Assembly (NCBI GenBank): GCA_964443315.1
Contig: CAYUCP010000036.1
Coordinates: 1-7,151, forward strand
Source of the DNA: JAGOTP01 sp964443315
GTDB taxonomy: Bacteria; Patescibacteriota; Patescibacteriia; 2-12-FULL-60-25
DNA: 7,151 nt
Direction of reading: 5' to 3'
Shown here: in pieces, positions 1 through 5,278 of the stretch
Numbering within the stretch: position 1 is the stretch's first letter
How the letters are laid out: the number at the start of each line of letters is the position of its first letter
The notes under the pieces: model-generated
The model's database searches: none
The model's input: the letters and a program-made list of their open reading frames with translations, nothing else
What the model was told of the DNA's origin: nothing
Program-made: the position numbers and the translations under genes

Positions 1-741
1 GAACAAACCTGAAACACGATGACGTAAGACCGCTAAACGATAGCCAAAGGAAGGTGAAGTAGCATCAGCGCCCGTGGTCCATTGATGATCAAAATCCGCT
101 GGCAACAGATGTTCATCCGCTTCGACTCTCACTTGGCGTACTACGCTTGGAGCAACAATCGCTCGTCGTTCTGCACGATCAATTTCCCAACGAATAAAAG
201 GCGCACGAAGACGTGCCCAAAGCGTGTACGCTTCTCGGAAGGCTACCTCTGGATCACCTGGCGTGAATTGATGGTGAAAAACAAACGGATCAATGTCCGG
301 AATATGCAGGTCAATCGCTTCAACCAACAGCGCCTCAGATGACACAGCCAGATCCGCCGGCAAATTCCAATGATGGACCGAGCGCTCGCGTGGCGTACGT
401 GCTTCCTGTTCAATCGGCTGAACCAATCCCCGTACGCTTACCAAAAATGGACTTTGTGTATGTGCACGATGCTGAACCGGAATACGGACTGGACCTTTGT
501 GAGACGCTCGCAACTGAACCGAGGGGGCCTGATGCGCTTGCACCTGAACCCCGATCGATTCGGATGCATTTTTCTTTTGAGTACGTAAAACATTCCGTCG
601 AAGTTTTCTTCGAGTTCGACGCTTCGCTTCCGGCACCGGCTCTGGACCACCGACTTGAGACAAAAGAGTATCTAAGAACGCTTGTTCGTCGGCAGAAAGT
701 CCATCCCGGTCTGGCAGGGCGTTAGAGGCAGGATCGCGCAT
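1..741 (-). CDS. Unrecognised protein, N-terminal 247 codons (runs off left edge)
   Basis: The reverse strand is open for 247 consecutive codons, from ATG at 741 to the window edge, with no stop. The plus-strand ORFs here are its shadows. A TAA lies in frame ten codons upstream of the ATG and no other start codon intervenes, so the start is well defined. Upstream of it there is only a weak GGGA, about 8 nt away. The protein begins MRDPASNALPDRDGLSADEQ. A very basic patch follows (RRTRRKLRRNV, about residues 40-50), then a Gln/His/Val-rich segment (about 55-105), then a more folded-looking acidic and aromatic part with FREAYTLWARLRAPFIRWEI (about 168-187). The visible end, YRLAVLRHRVSGLF, is basic then hydrophobic and could lead into a membrane helix, but that lies outside the window. 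I do not recognise the family. Coding status is fairly secure; function is unknown. Confidence 0.8.
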   Translation of the reverse strand, partial: MRDPASNALPDRDGLSADEQAFLDTLLSQVGGPEPVPEAKRRTRRKLRRNVLRTQKKNASESIGVQVQAHQAPSVQLRASHKGPVRIPVQHRAHTQSPFLVSVRGLVQPIEQEARTPRERSVHHWNLPADLAVSSEALLVEAIDLHIPDIDPFVFHHQFTPGDPEVAFREAYTLWARLRAPFIRWEIDRAERRAIVAPSVVRQVRVEADEHLLPADFDHQWTTGADATSPSFGYRLAVLRHRVSGLF

Positions 742-801
742 GAAATGTCCCGAAGGATCACCGACTGATTAAAGACCAAAAAATGGTCGTCAATCGCCCG
801 T

Positions 802-828
802 ATCATACCATTCACAAGACCGTTTCAA
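802..828 (-). promoter_or_regulatory. Possible promoter for the leftward gene
   Basis: On the minus strand, TTGAAA (823-828) and TATGAT (802-807) are separated by 15 bp. The -10 box is preceded by TGG, giving an extended TGn-TATGAT element, which could compensate for the short spacer. Transcription would begin near 795 and leave a leader of about 54 nt before the ATG at 741. The leader contains a small GACCA/TGGTC hairpin (774-788). Confidence 0.4.
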
Positions 829-835
829 AAGAAGC

Positions 836-864
836 TTGGCAAATCTTAGGTTTCCCGCTATTAT
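836..864 (+). promoter_or_regulatory. Promoter of tRNA-Pro
   Basis: TTGGCA (836-841), an exact 17-bp spacer and TATTAT (859-864) form a near-consensus sigma-70 type promoter. The -10 box ends 22 nt before the mature tRNA 5' end. The tRNA-Gly gene in this window has the same layout. Confidence 0.75.
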
Positions 865-868
865 CCTC

Positions 869-879
869 GCACATTGTGC
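869..879 (+). other. Small hairpin in the tRNA-Pro 5' leader
   Basis: GCACA-T-TGTGC is a perfect inverted repeat between the -10 box and the tRNA, in the region where transcription should start. tRNA-Gly has a hairpin in the equivalent position. The symmetry could act as DNA (protein site) or as RNA (pre-tRNA leader structure); the sequence does not decide. Confidence 0.4.
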
Positions 880-886
880 AAAGAGT

Positions 887-960
887 CGGGGCGTAGCTCA
901 GTTGGCTAGAGCGCCTGCTTTGGGAGCAGGAGGCCGCAGGTTCAAGTCCTGTCACCCCGA
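887..960 (+). tRNA. tRNA-Pro(TGG)
   Basis: The cloverleaf is complete. Acceptor 887-893 pairs with 953-959, with one C-A mismatch at pair 6-67. The D-stem is GCTC/GAGC (896-899/909-912). The anticodon stem is CCTGC/GCAGG (914-918/926-930) with loop TTTGGGA, so the anticodon is TGG at 921-923 with the G37 expected of proline tRNAs. The T-arm is GCAGG-TTCAAGT-CCTGT (936-952). The discriminator is A960. The next bases are CCC, so CCA is not encoded here, unlike in the tRNA-Gly gene. A T-rich run (975-985) follows without a convincing hairpin. The tRNA decodes CCA, and by wobble other CCN codons. Confidence 0.95.
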
Positions 961-983
961 CCCTCGGCACAATGGTTTGTTTT

Positions 984-1268
984 TTAGGCCAATACTCGCT
1001 GCCGTAGAGGAGTAGATGGCTCAATCCGGCATACCTCTTCCAAGGACCACTTCAGGGATTCTGTGCAAAAACGAAGACGGAAGGCCTGGGATCCGTCTGA
1101 TACGGAGAAAAAGTAGACTCGACGCTGACCGACTCGCTCGGCATGCATAAAGAGAAGGCGCTTCACTTGATGAAAACGATCGTTCCATTTGAAAACCATC
1201 GGTTCAGGGTGCCCTTCCCGAAACGACATCATGACGTCAATCGGAGCCTGTACTTTTCGATAGATCAT
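984..1268 (-). CDS. Small conserved-looking protein, DUF6504-like, downstream of lexA
   Basis: This is a 94-residue protein. The open frame extends upstream to a TTG at 1304, but the extra 12 residues (MVLCIFFPFSFS) come from a pyrimidine-rich stretch. The ATG at 1268 gives a more natural N-terminus, MIYRKVQAPIDV. The pattern PEPMVFKWNDRFHQVKRLL (residues 21-39), followed by YFFSVSDGSQAFRLRF and LKWSLEEV (about 52-79), recalls small beta-rich proteins of the DUF6504 type. In those, a 'P-x-x-F-x-W-x-x-R-x-Y-x-V' strand is followed by a C-terminal 'Y-x-L-x-F-x-x-x-x-x-x-W-x-L-x-x-V' strand. Proteins of that family are, to my knowledge, often encoded near SOS DNA polymerases, so a place directly behind lexA (72-nt gap, same strand) would fit a DNA-damage role. 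The family match is by eye. Gene status is fairly secure; function is not. Confidence 0.65.
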   Translation of the reverse strand: MIYRKVQAPIDVMMSFREGHPEPMVFKWNDRFHQVKRLLFMHAERVGQRRVYFFSVSDGSQAFRLRFCTESLKWSLEEVCRIEPSTPLRQRVLA

Positions 1269-1292
1269 AGAGAAGGAGAAAGGAAAGAAGAT

Positions 1293-1317
1293 ACACAAAA
1301 CCAACCAAGGCCCTTGG
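1293..1317 (-). terminator. Weak intrinsic terminator candidate after lexA
   Basis: CCAAGG-C-CCTTGG (1305-1317) is a perfect palindrome 24 nt past the lexA stop. On the minus strand it is followed by TTGGTTTTGTG. The stem is short and the T-run interrupted, so read-through into the 94-residue gene is likely. Confidence 0.25.
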
Positions 1318-1340
1318 GAGAAGAAAAGAGTGTACGTGAG

Positions 1341-1964
1341 TTAATGACTAAACGATCGGATGACTCCTTTCACGACACCTTGAATAAGTGGGTCATAACA
1401 AAAGATCGGTTTCATGGTTTTGTTAGCTGGCTGAAGACGGATTCGCCCACGCTCTCGATAGAACTTTTTAAGCGTAGCGTAGGCATTATCAAGCAGAGCG
1501 ACTACGACATCTCCATTTCGGGGCGAAGGATTGCGTTCAACGACGACATAGTCCCCATCCAGAATCCCTTCTTCGATCATCGACTCTCCCTTCACTTTGA
1601 GGATATATGTATTTGATGGATCCGAAGCGAGCTCAGCAGGCACCGCTAATGTTTCACGACGATCCTCAACCGCTTCAATTGGCTGACCTGCCGTAATGAG
1701 ACCCATGAGCGGCAACAAGACACTTCGCCCCCAACGCACGGCGCGATCGGTTGGCTGAAGCTCTCGGTTACCCGCTTCTTTCTCAGACTCCTGTAAGTAG
1801 CCACGCTGACGAAGCGCTTGCACGTGAACATGCACCGTTGACGGAGAAGCCAACTTTAACCCACTGGCAATCTCACGATACGAAGGAGCAAATCCTCGAT
1901 CATGAATGTACTGAACAATGAAGTCCAGAACCTCTTTCTGCTTGGGAGTAAGTGCGTTCGCCAT
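1341..1964 (-). CDS. lexA: LexA repressor (SOS response, self-cleaving S24 peptidase)
   Basis: LexA represses DNA-damage genes and inactivates itself by RecA-stimulated cleavage. The frame opens at TTG (1973), but ATG at 1964 gives the canonical N-terminus MANALTPKQKEVLDFIVQYI and leaves the GAAC boxes outside the gene, so I choose it (207 residues, normal for LexA). Residues 1-63 form the winged-helix DNA-binding domain (FAPSYREIASGLKLASPSTV). The C-terminal protease domain has the scissile Ala-Gly bond in LITAGQPIEA (A92-G93), the catalytic serine in KGESMIEEG (S128) and the catalytic lysine in YATLKKF (probably K166). All catalytic elements are present, so the protein should be active. No Shine-Dalgarno is visible, and the promoter position implies a nearly leaderless mRNA. 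The 94-residue gene follows on the same strand. Confidence 0.95.
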   Translation of the reverse strand: MANALTPKQKEVLDFIVQYIHDRGFAPSYREIASGLKLASPSTVHVHVQALRQRGYLQESEKEAGNRELQPTDRAVRWGRSVLLPLMGLITAGQPIEAVEDRRETLAVPAELASDPSNTYILKVKGESMIEEGILDGDYVVVERNPSPRNGDVVVALLDNAYATLKKFYRERGRIRLQPANKTMKPIFCYDPLIQGVVKGVIRSFSH

Positions 1965-1967
1965 ATA

Positions 1968-1993
1968 GAACAAAATTAGAACAAAAGCAGAAC
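1968..1993 (-). promoter_or_regulatory. SOS box: three tandem GAAC motifs with N7 spacing
   Basis: GAAC occurs at 1968-1971, 1979-1982 and 1990-1993, each pair separated by exactly 7 nt. In the lexA sense this reads GTTC-N7-GTTC-N7-GTTC, ending 3 nt before the ATG. GTTC/GAAC direct repeats with N7 spacing are the established LexA operator of Alphaproteobacteria, whereas Firmicutes and gammaproteobacteria use inverted repeats. Three in-phase half-sites make two overlapping boxes. They sit in the spacer and on both sides of the predicted -10 hexamer, as expected for autorepression. Confidence 0.7.
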
Positions 1994-2001
1994 GCGGTCA
2001 A
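1973..2001 (-). promoter_or_regulatory. lexA promoter
   Basis: On the minus strand, TTGACC (1996-2001) and TAATTT (1973-1978) are separated by exactly 17 bp. The -35 is near consensus. The -10 is weak but keeps the key T, A and final T. The start would fall around 1964-1967, at or just before the lexA ATG. Confidence 0.55.
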
Positions 2002-2360
2002 GGTCCTTTATATTCGAATATTTTGTCTTTTATCCACAATTGAATCGTCCCCGTGCGTATTCGTATGGACAACGCTAGAGCAATAGCTGGTCATTTTAGA
2101 CCCTCGTCAAGTAGAAACAGAAGAAACAGTGTACGTTAGGCGTTTAGTAAACACCTTCATGCAAAAATAAAGATGCCTGATTCATCTTTTAAGAAACCCG
2201 TGTTCGAGCATCGCTTAACACTCTACTCGAACCAAACAACTTTTTTCTCTCCATACGCACCCTTTCCACATGCAAGAAGAAAGTCATGACATGATGAATA
2301 GGAAGGCCTGAGAACAACGACGCTTCACCCGATCCGTCGAAGGATCAGCCGCCTCACATA
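2002..2360. other. Intergenic region with several inverted repeats
   Basis: No convincing gene is seen here. It contains a 12-bp perfect palindrome, ATATTCGAATAT (2010-2021). It also contains a 7-bp stem with T-rich flanks (2169-2189), a 7-bp stem GTTCGAG/CTCGAAC with a 17-nt loop (2202-2232), and GATCC/GGATC (2331-2346) just before the 852-residue gene. The promoter of that gene must lie here, but I see no clear -35/-10 pair. TTGAAT near 2040 with TATGGA 18 bp downstream is the best, and it is weak. Short ORFs are treated under findings and rejections. Confidence 0.5.
2163..2190 (-). terminator. AT-rich terminator-like hairpin
   Basis: AAAGATG (2169-2175) pairs with CATCTTT (2183-2189) across a 7-nt loop. 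On the minus strand the stem is followed by ATTTTTGC, which resembles an intrinsic terminator for leftward transcription, though the stem is AT-rich. It directly follows the stop of a 21-codon minus-strand ORF. Confidence 0.3.
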
Positions 2361-4919
2361 ATGCCATTTCCCCGTGTTCGGGGACGAGCAATTCTCTCGT
2401 CCCTCTTGGTTTGGTGTACCCTTTTTACTCCTCTACAAGACGCATTCGCTACCGAATCGCCTCCCCGTATCTTGATCGGTGAGGTTCAGTGGTCAGGCTC
2501 ATCACGATCGACCGCTGATGAATGGTTGGAGCTGTGGAACGTAAGTTCAGAATCCGTGAGTTTGGACGGCTGGTCACTCGTGGGCAGTAGTGAACGACCG
2601 ATCTTCTTTGCAAGCACAACCATCCTTGCTCCACAGCAAACGCTCCTCATCGCGAACTATGCAGCAAGTTCAGACAAGACATTGCTCGTGAACCAGACAA
2701 TCACAATAGCTACCAGTAGCCTTTCGCTTTCGAATGATCGTCTAGCGTTAGAGTTACGTGATCATACTGGATACGTACAAGATAGCATCGCGTCCGCCAC
2801 AAAACCTCCAGCGGGAAGTTCAACACCAGTGAACACGAGCATGGTCAGAACACGCACCACTTCCGGTTGGAGCTGGAGATCAGCTACGAGCGCCTTCTTT
2901 GTCGGCGCTCCAGATCTTGGAACGCCTGGCGTGTGCGACGAATGTTCCATACCTGTAAGCGTGCTGCCTCAAACCGAGCCAGAGCACCCCTCATCTCCTC
3001 CTCCAGCAGTGACCGTAGAAGAACCAGAAAAAGAGCTTGTTGAACCTATAGAAACGGACGTACCTGAACTAGAACCTGAAGAAGCTGACCTCTACGGCGT
3101 AACACCCACTGATCATCTCGAAGAACAACAAACAGAACTGCTTGATCCACCTCCATATGAATCCCCTGCTCTCGGAACGAGCACACAAGCTCTTTCGGAA
3201 CTACCAGAAACTCCCGAACCCATTGAAACCGCTTATGCGAGCTCTTCCCAAAACCTCGACAACGAAGAAGAAACTCCCACCTTCGACACTCCAACTTCGA
3301 CTATCGCTATAACTACAAGCTCGACAGAAAGCCTGGCGACAAGTACATCATCCATTCCAGAAATAGTGACTTCAACATCTACAACGAACATCGCAACCTC
3401 TTCTGTGATAGTGGTAGCTGCACCTGTTCAATCAGCAGTACAAACCACTTCTCCCCCTCCTCCACCTCAACTCAACCCAAGCTCTTTCGATCCAGTGATT
3501 ACAGAAATCATGGCTGCGCCAGCAACGAACGACACTGAATGGATCGAGCTCAGATTGCCAGACGGGGCGAGTCCATTGCGCTATATCGATTGGAAATTGC
3601 AAGCAGACGGAAAAAGTATCTTCGCGTTTACTGCTCCCGCGCTCCAAGCCCTGAACCCTCAAGGGAATCATCTCCTTCTCGCTTGGAAAACAGCGAAGTT
3701 AAAGAATACCGGTGCCACACTTCGTCTCATTCGCGCCGATGGAACGATCGCTCAAGAAGTTCGCTACGGAAACAGTATGAAAGGCACGAGTTGGATTCGC
3801 GATGAAGCCTCCGGTAGTTGGAAACTCACACAAACACCAACGAAGGGCGCACTGAATATTCTAGAAGCAGTTCTCCCTGTAACAGCCACCGCAAAGACCC
3901 CTGCTAGCGTGGCAAAAACCGTGGCCACAAAAGCAACAAGCGCGCCAAAGAAAACAACCACTAAAACAGCTGCATCTGCTGACGCTCCGAAAAGCAGTGG
4001 CGCCATAAAATCTCTTGAACTTGCGGCAACCTCAAAGGCTTCGACGTCGAAAAAAGAATCAACCCCCACGAAAAAGCCTACTAGCACTAAAACGACAACT
4101 AAGCCAAAAACGACGACGAAAAAAGCAGCTGCTAAACCCACGAAAAAAGCGGCTACAAAATCTTCGCTCATTCTCCCCACCAATGTGACTCACTTCGAAC
4201 AGATTCCCCCTGAACAACTCTCCCCTAAAGTCCGCGTTCGGTTACAAGGCCTGGTCGGATCAACCGTCGGCGTCTTCGGTAAGCAGAAATTTGTTTTGCT
4301 CGCACCGGATGGTCGTGGGCTCCTTGTAAAAACCACGACTGACCAACCAAGCCCAGAGCTTGGTACGACAATCGAGTTAACCGGACAGCTCTTCGCAAAC
4401 GATGAAGGCGTACAACTCCAGATGCAGGCCGGCGACCGTTGGAAAACCGTTCAAGCCGTGACCACTACAACCCCACGCCTCGTCGATTGGACCGCGCCAG
4501 GCCTTGAAGACCAATGGAGCTTCACGAAACTTGAAGGCCTCGTCACTGATAGCCGTGCCGCCTCAATTGTCCTCGAAAGCCAGATTGGAGAGGTCACGAT
4601 CCCGATCAAAGCCATCGTCGGGTACCGTGCCCAACGGGTAAAAACGGGCGATACGATCGAGGTCAGTGGTATCTTTGACGGTCGAAGCGGCCTCTGGAAA
4701 ATCCAACCCTCCAAAGCCTCGGATATCGTAATCTTGAAGCACCCCGAACCAGAAACCAAAACGGCAGCCATAAGCCCCAGTAACACAAAACTCCCCTGGA
4801 ATGCCATCGGAATCGCTGTTGGTAGCATCGGAGCAATTGAAGGAATCCGTCGTTGGCTAGAGCGACGCAGGGCGACCTTGCAAGCCAAAGCGACCCCTGC
4901 TACTATCCTGGGCGCGTAA
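2361..4919 (+). CDS. Secreted, membrane-anchored protein with two lamin-tail domains and probable OB-folds
   Basis: This is an 852-residue protein. Residues 1-30 form a signal peptide: basic RVRGR, a hydrophobic core, and AFA before T31 as a signal peptidase I site. A first lamin-tail (LTD) domain spans about 34-190 (EWLELWNVSSESVSLDGWSL) and ends near a CDEC motif (192-195). A Pro/Glu/Thr/Ser-rich linker runs to about 373. A second LTD spans about 376-497 (VITEIMAAP, EWIELRL). A Lys/Thr/Ala-rich, histone-tail-like linker covers about 500-605. Two beta-rich segments follow, about 610-700 and 706-790, each with an OB-fold look (VRLQGLVGSTVGVFGKQKFVL; IEVSGIFDGRSGLWKIQPS). A hydrophobic segment at 812-829 and a basic tail (RRWLERRR) suggest a C-terminal anchor with a cytoplasmic end. 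LTD domains are common in bacterial exported proteins and often accompany nuclease or nucleic-acid-binding domains; here no nuclease motif is visible. A DNA-binding or surface-architecture role is inference. No Shine-Dalgarno lies at normal distance. Confidence 0.9.
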   Translation: MPFPRVRGRAILSSLLVWCTLFTPLQDAFATESPPRILIGEVQWSGSSRSTADEWLELWNVSSESVSLDGWSLVGSSERPIFFASTTILAPQQTLLIANYAASSDKTLLVNQTITIATSSLSLSNDRLALELRDHTGYVQDSIASATKPPAGSSTPVNTSMVRTRTTSGWSWRSATSAFFVGAPDLGTPGVCDECSIPVSVLPQTEPEHPSSPPPAVTVEEPEKELVEPIETDVPELEPEEADLYGVTPTDHLEEQQTELLDPPPYESPALGTSTQALSELPETPEPIETAYASSSQNLDNEEETPTFDTPTSTIAITTSSTESLATSTSSIPEIVTSTSTTNIATSSVIVVAAPVQSAVQTTSPPPPPQLNPSSFDPVITEIMAAPATNDTEWIELRLPDGASPLRYIDWKLQADGKSIFAFTAPALQALNPQGNHLLLAWKTAKLKNTGATLRLIRADGTIAQEVRYGNSMKGTSWIRDEASGSWKLTQTPTKGALNILEAVLPVTATAKTPASVAKTVATKATSAPKKTTTKTAASADAPKSSGAIKSLELAATSKASTSKKESTPTKKPTSTKTTTKPKTTTKKAAAKPTKKAATKSSLILPTNVTHFEQIPPEQLSPKVRVRLQGLVGSTVGVFGKQKFVLLAPDGRGLLVKTTTDQPSPELGTTIELTGQLFANDEGVQLQMQAGDRWKTVQAVTTTTPRLVDWTAPGLEDQWSFTKLEGLVTDSRAASIVLESQIGEVTIPIKAIVGYRAQRVKTGDTIEVSGIFDGRSGLWKIQPSKASDIVILKHPEPETKTAAISPSNTKLPWNAIGIAVGSIGAIEGIRRWLERRRATLQAKATPATILGA
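4878..4906 (+). promoter_or_regulatory. Promoter of tRNA-Gly inside the preceding gene
   Basis: TTGCAA (4878-4883), a 17-bp spacer and TACTAT (4901-4906) lie within the last codons of the 852-residue gene. The -10 box ends 24 nt before the tRNA. Both tRNA promoters in the window share the form TAyTATCCT at the -10 position, which supports both predictions. Confidence 0.65.
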
Positions 4920-4929
4920 TTAGCGCCCA
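4909..4929 (+). other. Hairpin spanning the stop codon, just before tRNA-Gly
   Basis: GGGCGC (4910-4915) pairs with GCGCCC (4923-4928), extended by a T-A pair, across loop GTAATTA. The loop contains the TAA stop of the 852-residue gene. No T-run follows, so it is not an intrinsic terminator. It could shape the pre-tRNA leader or the mRNA end, or be an operator. Confidence 0.45.
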
Positions 4930-4930
4930 A

Positions 4931-5005
4931 GCGGGTATCGTATAGCGGCTATTATGCGTCCTTGCCAAGGACGAGATGGGGGTTCGACTCCCCCTACCCG
5001 CTCCA
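4931..5005 (+). tRNA. tRNA-Gly(GCC), CCA encoded
   Basis: Acceptor GCGGGTA (4931-4937) pairs perfectly with TACCCGC (4995-5001). The D-stem is weak (GTAT at 4940-4943 with TTAT at 4952-4955, three pairs). The anticodon stem is CGTCC/GGACG (4957-4961/4969-4973) with loop TTGCCAA, so the anticodon is GCC at 4964-4966. The T-arm is GGGGG-TTCGACT-CCCCC (4978-4994). The discriminator is T5002 and CCA is encoded at 5003-5005. The 3' part from the T-loop onward is repeated exactly at 6410-6433, so this gene is probably the target of a site-specific integration that rebuilt its 3' end. Confidence 0.95.
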
Positions 5006-5006
5006 A
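4983..5006 (+). repeat. attL-like direct repeat: 3' end of tRNA-Gly
   Basis: These 24 bp (T-loop, 3' T-stem strand, 3' acceptor strand, TCCA and one A) are identical to 6410-6433. The match stops at 4982 on the left, while the flank on the right diverges gradually. T-loop-to-3'-end repeats are the known attachment sites of many tyrosine-recombinase elements. Confidence 0.75.
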
Positions 5007-5011
5007 GCAGA

Positions 5012-5040
5012 AGCATCGCTGCAAAGCGATGTTTTTGTTT
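5012..5040 (+). terminator. Intrinsic terminator of tRNA-Gly
   Basis: CATCGCT (5014-5020) and AGCGATG (5025-5031) form a perfect 7-bp stem with loop GCAA, followed by TTTTTGTTT. It starts 8 nt past the encoded CCA. It would also end any transcript reading through from the 852-residue gene. Confidence 0.85.
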
Positions 5041-5075
5041 ATTCTAGCGACAAAATAGACTTCATAGGAAAATAT

Positions 5076-5096
5076 TATAATACACGCCTCAGAGGC
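5076..5096 (+). promoter_or_regulatory. Possible -10 box with adjoining palindrome
   Basis: TATAAT (5076-5081) in an AT-rich setting is followed after 4 nt by GCCTC-A-GAGGC (5086-5096), placed where a repressor would cover the transcription start. No -35 at normal spacing is recognisable. It would drive the 29-codon ORF that begins at 5110. Confidence 0.3.
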
Positions 5097-5109
5097 AGTT
5101 GACCGCTCA

Positions 5110-5199
5110 ATGCCCAAAAATTTCAGATTCGATCTCAAACATAAGCACGAACAACGTTTTGATGACTCATGCTTCGGCTCAATGAAGCAGAAGAAGTAG
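5110..5199 (+). CDS. Possible 29-residue protein in the islet
   Basis: ATG at 5110 opens a 29-residue frame (begins MPKNFRFDLKHKHEQRFDDS, ends in KQKK) closed by TAG at 5197-5199. It is strongly basic at both ends, lies 28 nt behind a TATAAT box, and converges on the large islet gene. AGAGG is present but about 14 nt from the start, too far for a good ribosome site. Length alone makes it weak; no family is recognised. Confidence 0.25.
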   Translation: MPKNFRFDLKHKHEQRFDDSCFGSMKQKK

Positions 5200-5276
5200 T
5201 TTATAGGAACAGAATGGGTAGGGGGTGAGATTCCTCCGCATGCCCCTTATTGAAACCTCTGGTTTTGCCCTATAAA
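5200..5276. other. Potential multi-branch RNA structure between convergent ORFs
   Basis: TTTATAGG (5200-5207) and CCTATAAA (5269-5276) are perfect complements. Inside them, GGGG(5222-5225)...CCCC(5243-5246) encloses GAG/CTC. AAACC-TCT-GGTTT (5253-5265) forms a second tight hairpin. The result is a closing stem with two branches, located directly after the stop of the 312-residue gene. No matching RNA family is recognised, and pairing on either strand is possible. Confidence 0.3.
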
Positions 5277-5278
5277 AA

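Noticed and set aside
82..725. Two consecutive plus-strand ORFs (86 and 128 codons)
   Set aside because: They lie opposite a continuous 247-codon minus-strand frame with a defined start and promoter; their residue composition is less protein-like.
812..1024. Minus-strand ORF of 70 codons containing GVTGLEPAASCSQSRRSSQL
   Set aside because: This is the antisense translation of tRNA-Pro, a common false protein in databases.
1143..1616. Plus-strand ORF of 157 codons
   Set aside because: It is antisense to lexA and the 94-residue gene, both of which have protein-like sequence.
2010..2021. ATATTCGAATAT palindrome as a second lexA-region operator
   Set aside because: A 12-bp AT-rich palindrome can occur by chance, and it lies upstream of the lexA -35 without any further supporting signal.
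2202..2232. GTTCGAG/CTCGAAC inverted repeat resembling a tRNA T-arm or LexA half-sites
   Set aside because: The 17-nt loop and lack of any cloverleaf exclude a tRNA, and the spacing does not fit GAAC-N7-GAAC.
2173..2289. Plus-strand ORF of 38 codons beginning MPDSSFKKPVFEHR
   Set aside because: It starts inside a hairpin, has no promoter or ribosome site, and no family resemblance.
3764..4183. Minus-strand ORF rich in Val/Phe/Ala that looks like membrane helices
   Set aside because: It is the reverse of the Lys/Thr/Ala-rich linker (AAA, ACG and GCT codons read as TTT, CGT and AGC in shifted frame); hydrophobicity is an artefact.
4920..5138. Minus-strand ORF of 72 codons ending in VGGVEPPSRPWQGRIIAAIR
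   Set aside because: It is the antisense of tRNA-Gly and its terminator; the phrase is typical of spurious tRNA-antisense proteins.
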